64,000 nt of DNA from Nitrospirales bacterium. GTDB taxonomy: Bacteria; Nitrospirota; Nitrospiria; Nitrospirales; UBA8639. The stretch lies in contig JAJDBM010000050.1 of the NCBI GenBank assembly GCA_029261355.1, forward strand, positions 88,109 to 152,108, read 5' to 3'. This document shows positions 9,082 to 18,283 of the stretch, in pieces. Made by a program: the position numbers and the translations under genes. The notes beneath the pieces are model-generated. The model was given only the letters and a program-made list of their open reading frames with translations. It was not told the origin of the DNA and searched no databases. Within the stretch, counting starts at the first letter, position 1, and each line of letters starts with the position of its first letter.

Positions 9082-9147
9082 CTTGCTGAGAGCTTAACTA
9101 TGCATAAATATATAATACGAGACTCATTTCCAGAATGAAACACCACA

Positions 9148-9936
9148 ATGGCTAAAAACTTAATACTAGACTGTGCATCTGTAAGTTCCGCATACCAATC
9201 ATTAGAACAAATTGTTCAAAGGTCTGTAGACGACATCAAGTCCGTATTCAATAATTTTAATTTAGATCATTACTCAACTATCAACCCAAGTGATGTCAGG
9301 AAGCCAGGAGAAATACTCCTTGAACAATTAATGGACGAAGGTTGTGAGATTGCACAACCTAGTGAGATTTATTGGTTTCACGCTACACGGGTTCTTCGGA
9401 CAGATAGTTTTATTGATGGTATACGACCACTAAATGAACAAATTGAACGCATATGGAATGATCTATTTACACTGGTTTCAGAAGATATGTCAGAGTTCGA
9501 TTGGAAGCAGTTCCGTGGTAACCTTGAAACACAACAGCAGGGTCATCATGCCGAAATTTATCGAAATCGTACTATGAAAAACGATAATGGGCCGTTTGGG
9601 TTGCTAGTTAGAGAGGTTGCCATCAGACCAGAGGAGAGTGGGTCTGTTGATTACCTAAAATCTCCAGAGATTATTGAAGATATCTGTATTTGTTTTTGTG
9701 ATATGTATGGTAAGGATCTTCTCGAATTATATCAGGAAAACTCACGACGTTGCATCGTAACGTTTACTGATTCTGAGCCAAGGACTAATGCACTTCATAA
9801 AGCCATTTTTTACCTGTATTTGGTTTTCCGAAATGAACCATTGGATGGCTGCAATACATGTTTTGATGGAAACGGAACGGCTATTCTTCCTGAAAAAATT
9901 GTTAGAATTGAATATTTGGATGAACCTTTATTATGA
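9148..9936 (+). CDS. Orphan hypothetical protein, 262 aa, AT-rich
   Basis: The product is soluble, acidic, without signal peptide or membrane segments. I do not recognise the family. A segment near residues 75-95 (YWFHATRVLR followed by SFIDGIRPLN) resembles the first strand of ADP-ribosyltransferase-like folds, where an H-(A/G)-(S/T)-R element is followed by a 'GI.P' loop. I could not place the remaining catalytic residues, so this is only a hint. The gene looks more AT-rich than its neighbours, lies between a terminator and a convergent metallophosphoesterase gene, and no obvious Shine-Dalgarno precedes its ATG. It could be a recently acquired accessory gene, for example toxin-like, but nothing here proves it. 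Confidence 0.65.
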   Translation: MAKNLILDCASVSSAYQSLEQIVQRSVDDIKSVFNNFNLDHYSTINPSDVRKPGEILLEQLMDEGCEIAQPSEIYWFHATRVLRTDSFIDGIRPLNEQIERIWNDLFTLVSEDMSEFDWKQFRGNLETQQQGHHAEIYRNRTMKNDNGPFGLLVREVAIRPEESGSVDYLKSPEIIEDICICFCDMYGKDLLELYQENSRRCIVTFTDSEPRTNALHKAIFYLYLVFRNEPLDGCNTCFDGNGTAILPEKIVRIEYLDEPLL

Positions 9937-10001
9937 AATTTAGAGTGAAATCCTTCTGTTTTTCCTATCCTAAACTATGCAGCTCTTTTTTCAATTAAAT
10001 A

Positions 10002-10799
10002 TTAGTCAATCTCCAAAACGTCATGAACATGTGGAGCTCCATACTTTGCAGACCCGGTGAGCACGCGGAGACCGGATAGGATCTGGGATGTTCCTTCGTG
10101 ATGAGTGTGACCACATAGGACGGTCAATTGGTTGCTAGGCCTGTGCTGCATGAGCTCAAGCAATACCTCCCCAACGGCTTTGCAGGTAAAAAACGGAAGC
10201 CAGTCATCGCTTCCAACTTGACCTTCATACCAGCAGGCTTCTTTGAATGGCGGAACGTGCGTGAGGAATATGACATGCTCATATGAATCGAGTGCGGTCG
10301 CTAGCGTTTGTTGAATAGCGGATGCCGATTCATCGCCAAGTTCTCGAAGTTTGTCTATAAGCTTTGTGTATTCTAAGCCTGTCAGTTCTTCAATCAATCG
10401 AAAGTCGTTGAGTCGGACGGGCGTGTGCTCCACATTGCCTAAACGACCATCACCCCACCCATCGTGACCCACTACCGCAGTGTTCTTCGTGAGTTCAATC
10501 ACCTGATTGCCGCAAAGGTAGGTGAGGTGCTGGTTTGTTTCGCAGAGAGCGTTGATTTCATTTCTGATTGACGAAATGGAGCCATGGTAATAATCGTGAT
10601 TACCGAGTACGAAGTAGAGTGGTTTCTGAATAGAATCCACCATTTCTTGGAGATGAAAACGTAATGAAGGCGCTTCGGCAATATCACCGGTAATGAATAC
10701 TGCATCGGGGTTGCGTGCAGAGATCGAATGGAAAAAACCCTCTCGTTTCTGTTCGTTAAGGAAGTTCAGATGAATATCGGTGGCCCAAGCTATGTGCAT
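10002..10799 (-). CDS. Calcineurin-like metallophosphoesterase
   Basis: The 265-residue product carries the complete metallophosphoesterase metal site: D8 and H10 (DIH), D39 (GD), N67-H68-D69 (GNHD), the THVPP histidine and the GHTH motif near the C-terminus. These bind two divalent metals and hydrolyse phosphomonoesters, phosphodiesters or nucleotides. The substrate cannot be told from sequence. No signal peptide is present, so it is cytoplasmic. It lies 56 nt upstream of the outer membrane beta-barrel gene's 3' end on the same strand; co-transcription is possible. Confidence 0.9.
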   Translation of the reverse strand: MHIAWATDIHLNFLNEQKREGFFHSISARNPDAVFITGDIAEAPSLRFHLQEMVDSIQKPLYFVLGNHDYYHGSISSIRNEINALCETNQHLTYLCGNQVIELTKNTAVVGHDGWGDGRLGNVEHTPVRLNDFRLIEELTGLEYTKLIDKLRELGDESASAIQQTLATALDSYEHVIFLTHVPPFKEACWYEGQVGSDDWLPFFTCKAVGEVLLELMQHRPSNQLTVLCGHTHHEGTSQILSGLRVLTGSAKYGAPHVHDVLEID

Positions 10800-10855
10800 G
10801 AGGAAATGCTGATGAGGAACGTATCGAAGTGATTCTCTATTTTGTGCGATCGTGG

Positions 10856-11527
10856 TTATTTGAAGTGATAAGTGAGACCGCCTACAATAAGATTGGTTCT
10901 ATAGTCAGCCTTAAAGTTATTGGCATAAAACTCAAACCTACCCCGGTTGTATTTATATTCAGCGAATAAGGCTATGCGTTCGGTCACAAAACCTCGTACC
11001 CCACCCATCAGATTGAGGGATGGGGCAAACCCCGCATCACTTGAGACGTTCCCACTCCTCAGATACCCAATATTTAACCCAATCCCCACGCCCCCATATG
11101 GCTGGAGAATTTCTCCAGGATAACGAACGAGGGCATTAAAACTAAATGTGACGATGTGTAAGTCAGTCTTTGGTATTGTGAACTGAGTGCCAGAATTTCC
11201 AAGGATCCTCGCATTCCCTGTCACCGTTTGTTTTTTAATGTTTGGATTAGAGTAGTATGCTTCACCTTCTAGCCCAAGCCAGTTGAGTGAGTTGGGGAAA
11301 TATCCCCCAACTTTGAGACCCGCCGCTAGCGAATCCTTAAGCTCGAGGTTACTTAATTTCGTTCCAGATAAATTGTGAGTTCCTCGCACATCTTTCAAGT
11401 CTTTTGGGAAACTGACCCCGGCTTGTCCGCCAATATACATTTCGGCCTTCACCTGATAGGTATTTATTCCCAAACAGAAGGCTATTCCAGCAATCACTGT
11501 TACGAAGGTGATGGTTGTGGGATACAT
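10856..11527 (-). CDS. Outer membrane beta-barrel protein
   Basis: The product has 223 residues with a signal peptide (about 28 residues, cleavage after QVKA). The mature part shows alternating hydrophobic and polar residues with Gly/Tyr-rich strands and turns, as in small 8-stranded OmpA/OmpX-like barrels (MYIGGQAGVSFP at the start). It ends in LTYHFK, close to the usual aromatic C-terminal strand recognised by BamA. It probably sits in the outer membrane; its function is unknown. It lies upstream of the metallophosphoesterase gene on the minus strand, with 56 nt between them. AGGAGGCTCAC precedes the ATG as Shine-Dalgarno. Confidence 0.82.
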   Translation of the reverse strand: MYPTTITFVTVIAGIAFCLGINTYQVKAEMYIGGQAGVSFPKDLKDVRGTHNLSGTKLSNLELKDSLAAGLKVGGYFPNSLNWLGLEGEAYYSNPNIKKQTVTGNARILGNSGTQFTIPKTDLHIVTFSFNALVRYPGEILQPYGGVGIGLNIGYLRSGNVSSDAGFAPSLNLMGGVRGFVTERIALFAEYKYNRGRFEFYANNFKADYRTNLIVGGLTYHFK

Positions 11528-11772
11528 GTGAGCCTCCTTCAGACCGAAAGCAATTTTGATTCATAGAGCCCACAGCATTGACAGTCATAGACTCTAGAAT
11601 GTTTTCTGGATTAATGACTCATACTACAGAAGCATGGCCATTTCTCCAACCTGCGAATAAGAAATGGGTCGAATCAGATCCATGTTCTATTAGGTGGTCA
11701 GTAGCGGGAGAGAATATGTCAGTGGTATATATGAGAAAGCATTATTTTTGTATACAGAATAAGGGGTAACAT

Positions 11773-12324
11773 ATGGATAGCCATGCTTCTTCTCAGACAG
11801 AAATCACAACATTAGGTGGCGGGTGTTTTTGGTGTTTGGAAGCGGCCTATGATCAGCTCAAAGGTGTGGCATCAGTAGAGTCCGGGTATATGGGTGGACA
11901 GGTGCAAAATCCCACCTATGAAGCGGTTTGTATGGGAAACACTGGTCATGCTGAAGTTGTGCAGGTGACGTTCGATCCTTCAGTAATTTCGTACCGTGAA
12001 CTCCTTGAAATTTTTTTGGCGATCCATGATCCCACAACGCTTAATCGTCAGGGTAACGATGCTGGAACGCAATACCGATCAGCCATTTTCTATCACTCAC
12101 CCGAGCAGAAAAAAATTGCGGAAGAAGTAATTGCAAGATTTACGCAAGAAAAAATCTTTGATCAACCGATTGTCACGCAAGTTGTTCCGGCTGAAACATT
12201 CTATATCGCTGAAGAGTACCATCAAGAATACTTTGTCCAGAATCCTTCACAACCTTACTGTGCCTATCTCATCAATCCAAAAGTCGCGAAGTTTCGTCAA
12301 CAGTTTGCTGAAAAGTTGAAGTAA
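11773..12324 (+). CDS. msrA: Peptide methionine-S-sulfoxide reductase MsrA
   Basis: MsrA reduces the S-epimer of methionine sulfoxide in oxidised proteins. The 183-residue product shows the catalytic motif GGCFWC (C18 nucleophile, C21), the GTQYRSAI motif and the EEYHQEYF motif near the C-terminus, all typical of the family. No signal peptide is present, so it is cytoplasmic. AAGGGG lies about 7 nt before the ATG. It is a single gene facing a convergent operon at 12366-14418. Confidence 0.96.
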   Translation: MDSHASSQTEITTLGGGCFWCLEAAYDQLKGVASVESGYMGGQVQNPTYEAVCMGNTGHAEVVQVTFDPSVISYRELLEIFLAIHDPTTLNRQGNDAGTQYRSAIFYHSPEQKKIAEEVIARFTQEKIFDQPIVTQVVPAETFYIAEEYHQEYFVQNPSQPYCAYLINPKVAKFRQQFAEKLK

Positions 12325-12365
12325 GTATTTTGATGTTTTGCCTTACGGGTAGGGATTTGGGGAGG

Positions 12366-12800
12366 TTACTCCATGATGAACCTCGAGAAGGTGTCTTTTA
12401 GGCCACTCCATGTATCCATTTGGAGGGTGGCTTGATGATACTGGAGAATGAGGTCAGCATGTGGTGGACAAACTGGGAATGCATGTGTTGTTTTCCCTAG
12501 AGGGCGGGCCAAGAGAGTTCCATCAGTTCGTGCTGCTGGTCGTTGTGTGACAATAAGCTGCTCTCGTGGTTCAAGGATGCAAAATGACTGATAGCCCGCT
12601 GCCTGAAATTGTGTTGGGTCGAGAAAGTGCACGCGATGTTGTCCAGTGGAAAACACCACGTCGCCTTCTTTGATTGGTCCTCCGGGGCCATTGGAATAGA
12701 GGAAGATGGGAAGTATCAAAATTACGAGGACTGTCAATCCAATCGAAACGAGAGGGCTTCGGGAAGTTTGACTCTCATCTTTTTCACGGTCTTCATCCAT
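12366..12800 (-). CDS. Single-pass membrane protein of unknown function
   Basis: The product has 144 residues: a short acidic cytoplasmic N-terminus, one membrane segment at about residues 18-36 (VSIGLTVLVILILPIFLY), and a C-terminal part of about 105 residues that would face the periplasm. Three cysteines are spread through it, in no recognisable motif. The start lies only 10 nt after the stop of the Rieske-glutamate synthase gene on the same strand, so the two are very likely one operon. The membrane protein may anchor or serve the redox enzyme; this is inference from position only. Confidence 0.72.
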   Translation of the reverse strand: MDEDREKDESQTSRSPLVSIGLTVLVILILPIFLYSNGPGGPIKEGDVVFSTGQHRVHFLDPTQFQAAGYQSFCILEPREQLIVTQRPAARTDGTLLARPLGKTTHAFPVCPPHADLILQYHQATLQMDTWSGLKDTFSRFIME

Positions 12801-12810
12801 GTTAGTTATA

Positions 12811-14418
12811 TCAACTCACGCCGCCATAGGGAACGCCTGCGAGTTCCGAAATGTGTTTTTTGAACGTTGTCAGGTCATCGATACAGAACTGGTTAATGTG
12901 AGTATGTCCGCATGCTCTGGCCAACAGACTCATCAACTCTGCTGAGGTTTCAAAGAAGCGGGCCAGGCGAGTGGCTGATTCTTCAACAATGAGACGTGCT
13001 CGTAGATGGTCCTTTTGCGTCGCAATGCCGACAGGACAATTATTGGTGTGGCAGGCTCGCATTCCCAAACATCCTATTGCTTGCATGGCGGAGTTGGATA
13101 TGGCAATGGCATCAGCACCGAGCGCAAGGGCTTTGGCAAAGTCGGCAGGTTTTCGTAGCCCGCCTGTGATGACCAAGGTGATATCTTGGCGACCGAGCCG
13201 ATTCAGGTGACGGCGAGCTCGGGCAAGTGCAGGAATGGTTGGGACAGAAATGTTGTCGCGAAAAATAACCGGTGCCGCACCGGTTCCTCCGCCTCGACCA
13301 TCAAGAATAATATAGTCGACCCCGACCTCTAAGGCAGCGTCAATATCTTTTTCAATGTGTTGAGCCGAGAGTTTATATCCAATTGGAATTCCACCCGTTT
13401 CATCTCGGATTTCATCAGCAAAGTCTCGGATTTGTGAAATATCTGTCCAATCAGGAAATCGAGGCGGTGAAATAGCTGGCTCCCCTTCTTTCAATCCTCT
13501 TACCTCAGCGATTTTCCCCTTGACCTTAGGCCCTGGTAAATGTCCACCGGTTCCTGTCTTGGCACCTTGCCCACCCTTAAAGTGAAAGGCCTGACATTTT
13601 TTCACTTTTTCAATAGAGTAGCCAAATCGCCCTGACGCCAATTCGTAAAAATATCGTGAGTTTTTGGCTTGTTCTTCGGGAAGCATCCCTCCTTCGCCAG
13701 AGCAAATTCCGGTGCCAGCCATTTCTGCTCCTCGGGCGAGAGCGATTTTGGCTTCTTCGGATAATGCGCCAAAGCTCATATCTGACACGAAGAGCGGAAT
13801 GTTGAGCCGCAAAGGTTTCTTCGCACGTGGTCCAATCACCACTTCTGTTGATACTGAGACATCGTCGAGTTGAGGTGGTGTGGCTAGTTGTGCGGTGACA
13901 AATTGGATGTCATCCCAAGAAGGCAACTCAGTTCGAGAGACCCCCATGGCAGTGACGACGCCATGATGGCCAGTTTTTGATAGTCCTTCTGCAGCATACA
14001 GCTGGATCAGCCCGACGTGTGGTTCTTCTTCTGCAGGATGCGTGTCGGCATAGGTTCCTAAATAGTTATTGCGATTGAATGGCTGTGGATTGTTACGTTC
14101 CCAACTGGCGATTTCTTCTTCATCGACCCAGACCTGATCGTGTTCAATCCACGCAGTAAATTTGTGCAGGCGTTCTTCATTGCTATAGGCGCTGATTCCC
14201 GTTTCATATTGAAAGTCCCAACCGTGGAGACCGCAAATCAGATCTTTGCCTTGTACCTGGCCATCGGCGAGAAGTGCTCCTCGGTGTAGGCAGCGACCGT
14301 ACAATACCGATACCTGGTCATCGTATCGGACGACAACAAGATCGACATTGGCAACCAGTGCATAGGTTGGCTCTCGATCATTGAGTTCATTCCACTTCGC
14401 AATAGCCACTTTGTTCAT
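12811..14418 (-). CDS. Rieske [2Fe-2S] domain fused to FMN-binding glutamate synthase domain
   Basis: The product has 535 residues. Residues 1-105 form a Rieske-type ferredoxin domain with C43-x-H45 and C62-x2-H65 as cluster ligands. Residues 140-500 match the FMN-binding alpha/beta barrel of glutamate synthase (GltB central domain), with the glycine-rich phosphate loop (LDGRGGGTGAAP). C450, C456 and C461 form the C-x5-C-x4-C pattern of the [3Fe-4S] cluster. The glutaminase domain of GltB is absent, so this is not a full glutamate synthase; proteins of this 'GltS family, FMN-binding' type have uncertain substrates. I use the ATG at 14418 because AAAGGA lies 8 nt upstream; the frame stays open to 14466. 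It heads an operon with the membrane protein at 12366-12800. Confidence 0.9.
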   Translation of the reverse strand: MNKVAIAKWNELNDREPTYALVANVDLVVVRYDDQVSVLYGRCLHRGALLADGQVQGKDLICGLHGWDFQYETGISAYSNEERLHKFTAWIEHDQVWVDEEEIASWERNNPQPFNRNNYLGTYADTHPAEEEPHVGLIQLYAAEGLSKTGHHGVVTAMGVSRTELPSWDDIQFVTAQLATPPQLDDVSVSTEVVIGPRAKKPLRLNIPLFVSDMSFGALSEEAKIALARGAEMAGTGICSGEGGMLPEEQAKNSRYFYELASGRFGYSIEKVKKCQAFHFKGGQGAKTGTGGHLPGPKVKGKIAEVRGLKEGEPAISPPRFPDWTDISQIRDFADEIRDETGGIPIGYKLSAQHIEKDIDAALEVGVDYIILDGRGGGTGAAPVIFRDNISVPTIPALARARRHLNRLGRQDITLVITGGLRKPADFAKALALGADAIAISNSAMQAIGCLGMRACHTNNCPVGIATQKDHLRARLIVEESATRLARFFETSAELMSLLARACGHTHINQFCIDDLTTFKKHISELAGVPYGGVS

Positions 14419-14808
14419 TGTATTGTTCCTTTTTTGATTTTTTTCACCTCTGAGATTCCCCTTCATTTTGGCATGAATCGATGTTGTGGCAAAAGTCCTG
14501 GTCTTTGTACGGTATAGTCTCTAGTCAGGACGATTTCATTACATCGTTTCTGTCTTTCTGCTTTGGGATTGCTGCCCATGATTTCAGGCAGTATCATTTC
14601 ATCAAACGTGAGGTCTTCTTCGTATTTTGCGTAAAGGATTTTTCGGTTTATTCTCATATATTGAACAAGGTGGAGAAGAGAATCTAGAGCGACTTTTTCA
14701 TAAATTCCTCATACCATTGCAAAATCGAGGAATGGTAGATTGCCTAGGACGCGATACCTTCTTTTCAGTCGATGAGATGAGTCCTAAATTTGGGGAAGGT
14801 CTATTTTA
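14419..14808. other. Divergent intergenic region with possible alternative hairpins
   Basis: This 390-bp stretch separates the divergent Rieske fusion and DMFase-like genes and must hold both promoters. At 14704-14737 two hairpins compete for the same bases: ATTCCTC pairs with GAGGAAT (14727-14733), and TACCATT pairs with AATGGTA (14731-14737). A 60-codon frame ending in TAG at 14807-14809 overlaps the GTG start of the next gene; its peptide matches nothing I know, and I do not call it a gene. Confidence 0.35.
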
Positions 14809-16338
14809 GTGAGCCGATTACTCATATTTTTTTTCGTTGTGACGTTGCAGGGTTGCAATGTATGGCCAAGCGTTTCCATGACGTCTGGCAATGTGATCTT
14901 ACGCGAAAACCAACATATTGGAACCAGTCATTGGCAACTCTCTCATCCAGCTGCCAACCGTGAGATCGAAGGCTATGCTTCGCACACGAGTGTTGACCGT
15001 GGTAAGACGATTGATTTTTTTGTGAATACTGACGCCCCTAGTGTTCACTTGGAAGTGTTTCGCATGGGTTGGTACCAGGGATTGGGTGCTCGTAGAATGT
15101 TTGGACCGGTCACTATTGATGGTGTCGTTCAGACTACGCCTCTCCCTGACATTGACGGTATGGTGAATTGCAACTGGGTTCGTCCTTATACCTTAACGAC
15201 TCATGATGCCGAGGTGGGTGATGACTGGGTCAGTGGGGTGTATCTTGTGAAGCTGACGACGAGCGACAGTGGCAAGCAAAGTTATATCATCTTTGTGGTA
15301 CGGGATGATGACCGTCCGGCAGATCTCGTATTTCAATTACCAGTCACGACGTATCAAGCGTATAACTTCTGGGGCGGCAAATCGGCGTATGATTCGCGCA
15401 CTGGCCCGGAATTACCTTGGGGAAGTGCAAGAGGGCAACGAGCCAGGAAAGTTAGTTTTAATCGTCCCTATGCAGGCAGTACGAATAGCGCCGCCGCGTA
15501 TGGCGTGGGGGCTGGTGAATTTCTTACCAATGTGTCTGTGGTCGCTCGAATCTATCCGATCAGTAGTGCTGGTTGGGACTATAATATGTTGCGGTGGTTG
15601 GAACGTGAAGGGTACGACGTGGCATATATCTCCAGTCTCGACACGCATCGTTCCGTGAGTTCCTTTCATAAATACAAGGCGTTCTTATCTGTCGGACATG
15701 ATGAATACTGGTCCTGGTCTATGCGTGAAAACATTGAAATCAGTCGGGACCGTGGACTTCATCTTGGCTTCTTCTCTGCGAATTCCGTGTATTGGCAGGT
15801 TCGGTTCGAGGCAGATCCAATAACTGGCAATGACCATCGCGTTATGAGTGTTTATAAGAATGCTTCGGAAGATCCGTTTGCGAATGATAATGATATACGT
15901 AACGATAAATTTGTGACGGTTCGTTGGAGGGATGCTCCAGTACATAAGCCAGAGGAGGACCTTATTGGTGTGCGCTATCGAGTTGGCCCTTTTGTTGATG
16001 GCGACATTGTCGTGACAAATGCCGCTCACGCGTATTTTGCCAATACTGGACTGGCTAACGGAGATAGACTGTCTGGATTGCTAGGATATGAAATCGATGG
16101 ACGTAGTGGAAATGAACCTCTCAACACCATCACATTGGCTACTTCTCATTCTGCCGATGGTAGCACCGCGCACATGACGGTATACACAGCAGAGAGTCAT
16201 GCGAAAGTCTTTGCCACCGGGTCCATACAATGGAGCTGGGGGTTGGACGATTTTGGTTCACCTCACTTGCGCAAATCACGTTGGAGTCCGGCTGCACAAC
16301 AAATTACACGTAACGTGCTTGCCGACTTTTTGCGGTAA
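14809..16338 (+). CDS. Lipoprotein related to N,N-dimethylformamidase large subunit C-terminal domain
   Basis: The product has 509 residues and starts with a lipoprotein signal peptide; the lipobox LQGC places the lipidated cysteine at residue 16. The rest resembles the large-subunit C-terminal family of N,N-dimethylformamidase, with a sugar-binding-like beta domain first (FRMGWYQGLGARRM region) and a Rossmann-like half carrying the hallmark VGHDEYWS. The homologous enzyme hydrolyses dimethylformamide and needs a small subunit, which is not seen here. Many bacteria carry exported homologues of unknown activity. The start is GTG; a GGGGAAGG stretch lies about 10 nt upstream, which supports it. 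It appears monocistronic. Confidence 0.8.
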   Translation: MSRLLIFFFVVTLQGCNVWPSVSMTSGNVILRENQHIGTSHWQLSHPAANREIEGYASHTSVDRGKTIDFFVNTDAPSVHLEVFRMGWYQGLGARRMFGPVTIDGVVQTTPLPDIDGMVNCNWVRPYTLTTHDAEVGDDWVSGVYLVKLTTSDSGKQSYIIFVVRDDDRPADLVFQLPVTTYQAYNFWGGKSAYDSRTGPELPWGSARGQRARKVSFNRPYAGSTNSAAAYGVGAGEFLTNVSVVARIYPISSAGWDYNMLRWLEREGYDVAYISSLDTHRSVSSFHKYKAFLSVGHDEYWSWSMRENIEISRDRGLHLGFFSANSVYWQVRFEADPITGNDHRVMSVYKNASEDPFANDNDIRNDKFVTVRWRDAPVHKPEEDLIGVRYRVGPFVDGDIVVTNAAHAYFANTGLANGDRLSGLLGYEIDGRSGNEPLNTITLATSHSADGSTAHMTVYTAESHAKVFATGSIQWSWGLDDFGSPHLRKSRWSPAAQQITRNVLADFLR

Positions 16339-16553
16339 CTGAACATATCGCACCTGAGTGGGGATAATTATGCTCATACGATCAATCTACCTCGCCATCA
16401 AAAAAAGCTGAAACATCAACGGTCTTGGGGCCAGGCGATAATCAAATAGGTTGTGAAGTAGAGCGTTGAACTTCTTACTCAATGATCATTCCTAAGATAT
16501 ACTTAAGATGATTTAGGTTCTGATTAAGGACCCCCATTTGACAGGAGAGCACT

Positions 16554-16781
16554 ATGACGAATACCAAACGTCGGATTCATGATGGAATCGCTGGAACCTT
16601 ACTCACACTTGGTACCTGGCTTGGCTATGCAGTTGATCCGCTCTGGTTGCTCGTGCCTGGTGTGCTTGGAGTGACGCTTCTCCAAAGTGGATTCACTGGG
16701 TTCTGTCCAGTTTACTTCATCCTTGACAAGACATGTCCATTCGAATCGACTGAGACCTTGGAAGATTCACCGAGAAGTTGA
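16554..16781 (+). CDS. Small inner membrane protein of the YgaP-like DUF2892 family
   Basis: The 75-residue product has two hydrophobic segments and the family hallmark [10 protein letters not shown] followed by a KxCP motif. DUF2892 domains occur alone or fused to rhodanese, as in YgaP, and are linked to sulfur or thiosulfate metabolism. It has GGAGAG as Shine-Dalgarno 5 nt before the ATG. Its last 15 bases overlap the 3' end of the convergent ttcA, itself a sulfur-transfer enzyme. A TauE-type exporter also lies close by, so a loose sulfur theme is possible. Confidence 0.88.
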   Translation: MTNTKRRIHDGIAGTLLTLGTWLGYAVDPLWLLVPGVLGVTLLQSGFTGFCPVYFILDKTCPFESTETLEDSPRS

Positions 16782-17684
16782 GGGATGTAGAAGAGGAATT
16801 GGGTTGGGTAGGCTTGAGTCTATGTTCTCTAAGCTTGAGACATGTGCTTCTTTTTTCTTATGTAGATTCGAAAAGTCAAACAAATTGTGGTCAAGAAGGT
16901 GGTCAGGTAGGACATTTGAGAGTGATCCGAAGATTCGGCCTTTGCATCCGGGGAATCGCTCTTCCCATTCACTTAGCAGGGTTTTCACTTCCTGCCGTTT
17001 TAAGTTTTCTTGAGACCCGCATAAATCACATGGGATAAGGGGGAATTCGCGAAGTTCGGCATACCGTGCTAAGTCTTGTTCCTCTACATTCGCAAGTGGG
17101 CGAATGACGACATGTTGCCCATCATCTGAAACGAGTTTGGGCGGCATCGTTCTGAGTTTTCCACCAAACAACATATTTAAAAGGAGTGTCTCGATCAGAT
17201 CATCCCGATGATGGCCTAAGGCAATCTTGGTTGCGCCTAATTCGGAGGCGACGCGATAGAGATGTCCTCGTCGAAGTCGTGAACAGAGGGAACAGGTCGT
17301 CTTGCCTTCTGGGATAAGTTTTTTAACCACCGAATAGGTGTCGCGTTCTTCGATATGAAAAGGGATTCCACGATTGGTGAGGTAGTCAGGTAAGACATGA
17401 GCAGGGAACCCTGGTTGTTTTTGATCTAAATTCACGGCGACAATATCGAATTGAATCGGCGCGCGCGGTCGTATGGCCAGAAGAATATCCAGCAGTCCAT
17501 AACTATCTTTCCCTCCAGAAAGACAGACCATCACCTTGTCGCCATCCTCGATCATGCTGTAGTCAGTAATGGCTTGGCCTACACGACGACTGAGGCGAGT
17601 TTGAAGCTTTTCCACTTCACCGGATAGCTTATCTGTGACGGTATTAGCTGAAGGCAAGTTAGCTTGTTGGTCGATTGAATTCAT
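16767..17684 (-). CDS. ttcA: tRNA 2-thiocytidine(32) synthetase TtcA
   Basis: TtcA adds sulfur to cytidine 32 of certain tRNAs using ATP, an iron-sulfur cluster and a persulfide donor. The product has 305 residues. The PP-loop SGGKDS lies near residue 56. The CxxC pair inside [10 protein letters not shown] and the later CDLCGS motif are the cluster-binding and conserved cysteines. [14 protein letters not shown] is the second family signature. The C-terminal 25 residues are variable and overlap the convergent DUF2892 gene. The start is ATG with AAGGGGG just upstream. Confidence 0.95.
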   Translation of the reverse strand: MNSIDQQANLPSANTVTDKLSGEVEKLQTRLSRRVGQAITDYSMIEDGDKVMVCLSGGKDSYGLLDILLAIRPRAPIQFDIVAVNLDQKQPGFPAHVLPDYLTNRGIPFHIEERDTYSVVKKLIPEGKTTCSLCSRLRRGHLYRVASELGATKIALGHHRDDLIETLLLNMLFGGKLRTMPPKLVSDDGQHVVIRPLANVEEQDLARYAELREFPLIPCDLCGSQENLKRQEVKTLLSEWEERFPGCKGRIFGSLSNVLPDHLLDHNLFDFSNLHKKKEAHVSSLENIDSSLPNPIPLLHPSTSR

Positions 17685-17775
17685 GGTTGCTGAACCCCCT
17701 TGTCCCGAGTGGTTCTGAGAAAGAGATAGACGTCTTTTTTGTTCAAAGTATTATGTTTTCGTGCGAGTCTTTTTC

Positions 17776-18283
17776 TTAGTTTTCAGATTTAGTGCTTCTT
17801 GGGTGGTGGGATAAGGACCATAGCTGGTTAATCGGATATTTTGTACTATGTGGTTTTCTGGTGAAGTAAATAGTTCGTCCATTTGTTTGCAGCAGATGGC
17901 AGATTTAAACCCGTTGTTTGTCTGGTACGATCGGATTGAGGTCATTTTCAATCTTGTCAGGGTCGGTTTCTGAGGTCAATCCCAATAGTTGTGAAATTCG
18001 ACTAATATGTTGATCGACCCCAACCTTGTGGCGTTCGGTTTGTTTTAAACAAAGCTGCGGTGACTTGGTTTATTAATACATCTGTGCCGCAAGCATGAGG
18101 GCAATCAAGAGTTCAAAAGGATTGGTAAAGTTCAATGTGAGTGTTGTATCAGCATGGGTCTTATCGAGAACCTTGAGGACCGGTTGAATGCGACGTTTTT
18201 TTCTTGACCTGTTTCTTAGGAGACATGAAGATGTCTTGGCTTTCATCGTGTTCTGGGGTAAATTGCCTAACTGTCTGTTCCAT
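17776..18283 (-). pseudogene. nth: Decayed endonuclease III gene (nth remnant)
   Basis: Reading the minus strand in three frames recovers consecutive pieces of endonuclease III. The N-terminal part runs from ATG at 18283, shifts frame in a run of seven A near 18200, and continues with NFTNPFELLIALMLAAQ; the expected cysteine-containing LSAQCTD is damaged and followed by two stops near 18073. In other frames follow NQVTAALF, then KVGVDQHISRI (the region of the catalytic aspartate), and finally CHLLQTNGRTIYFTRKP. The last segment is where the FeS-cluster cysteines belong, and most are mutated. The helix-hairpin-helix region in the middle is deleted. Multiple frameshifts, stops and a deletion make it clearly non-functional as endonuclease III. 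It lies directly downstream of ttcA's promoter region and in the opposite direction to the TauE gene. Confidence 0.85.
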
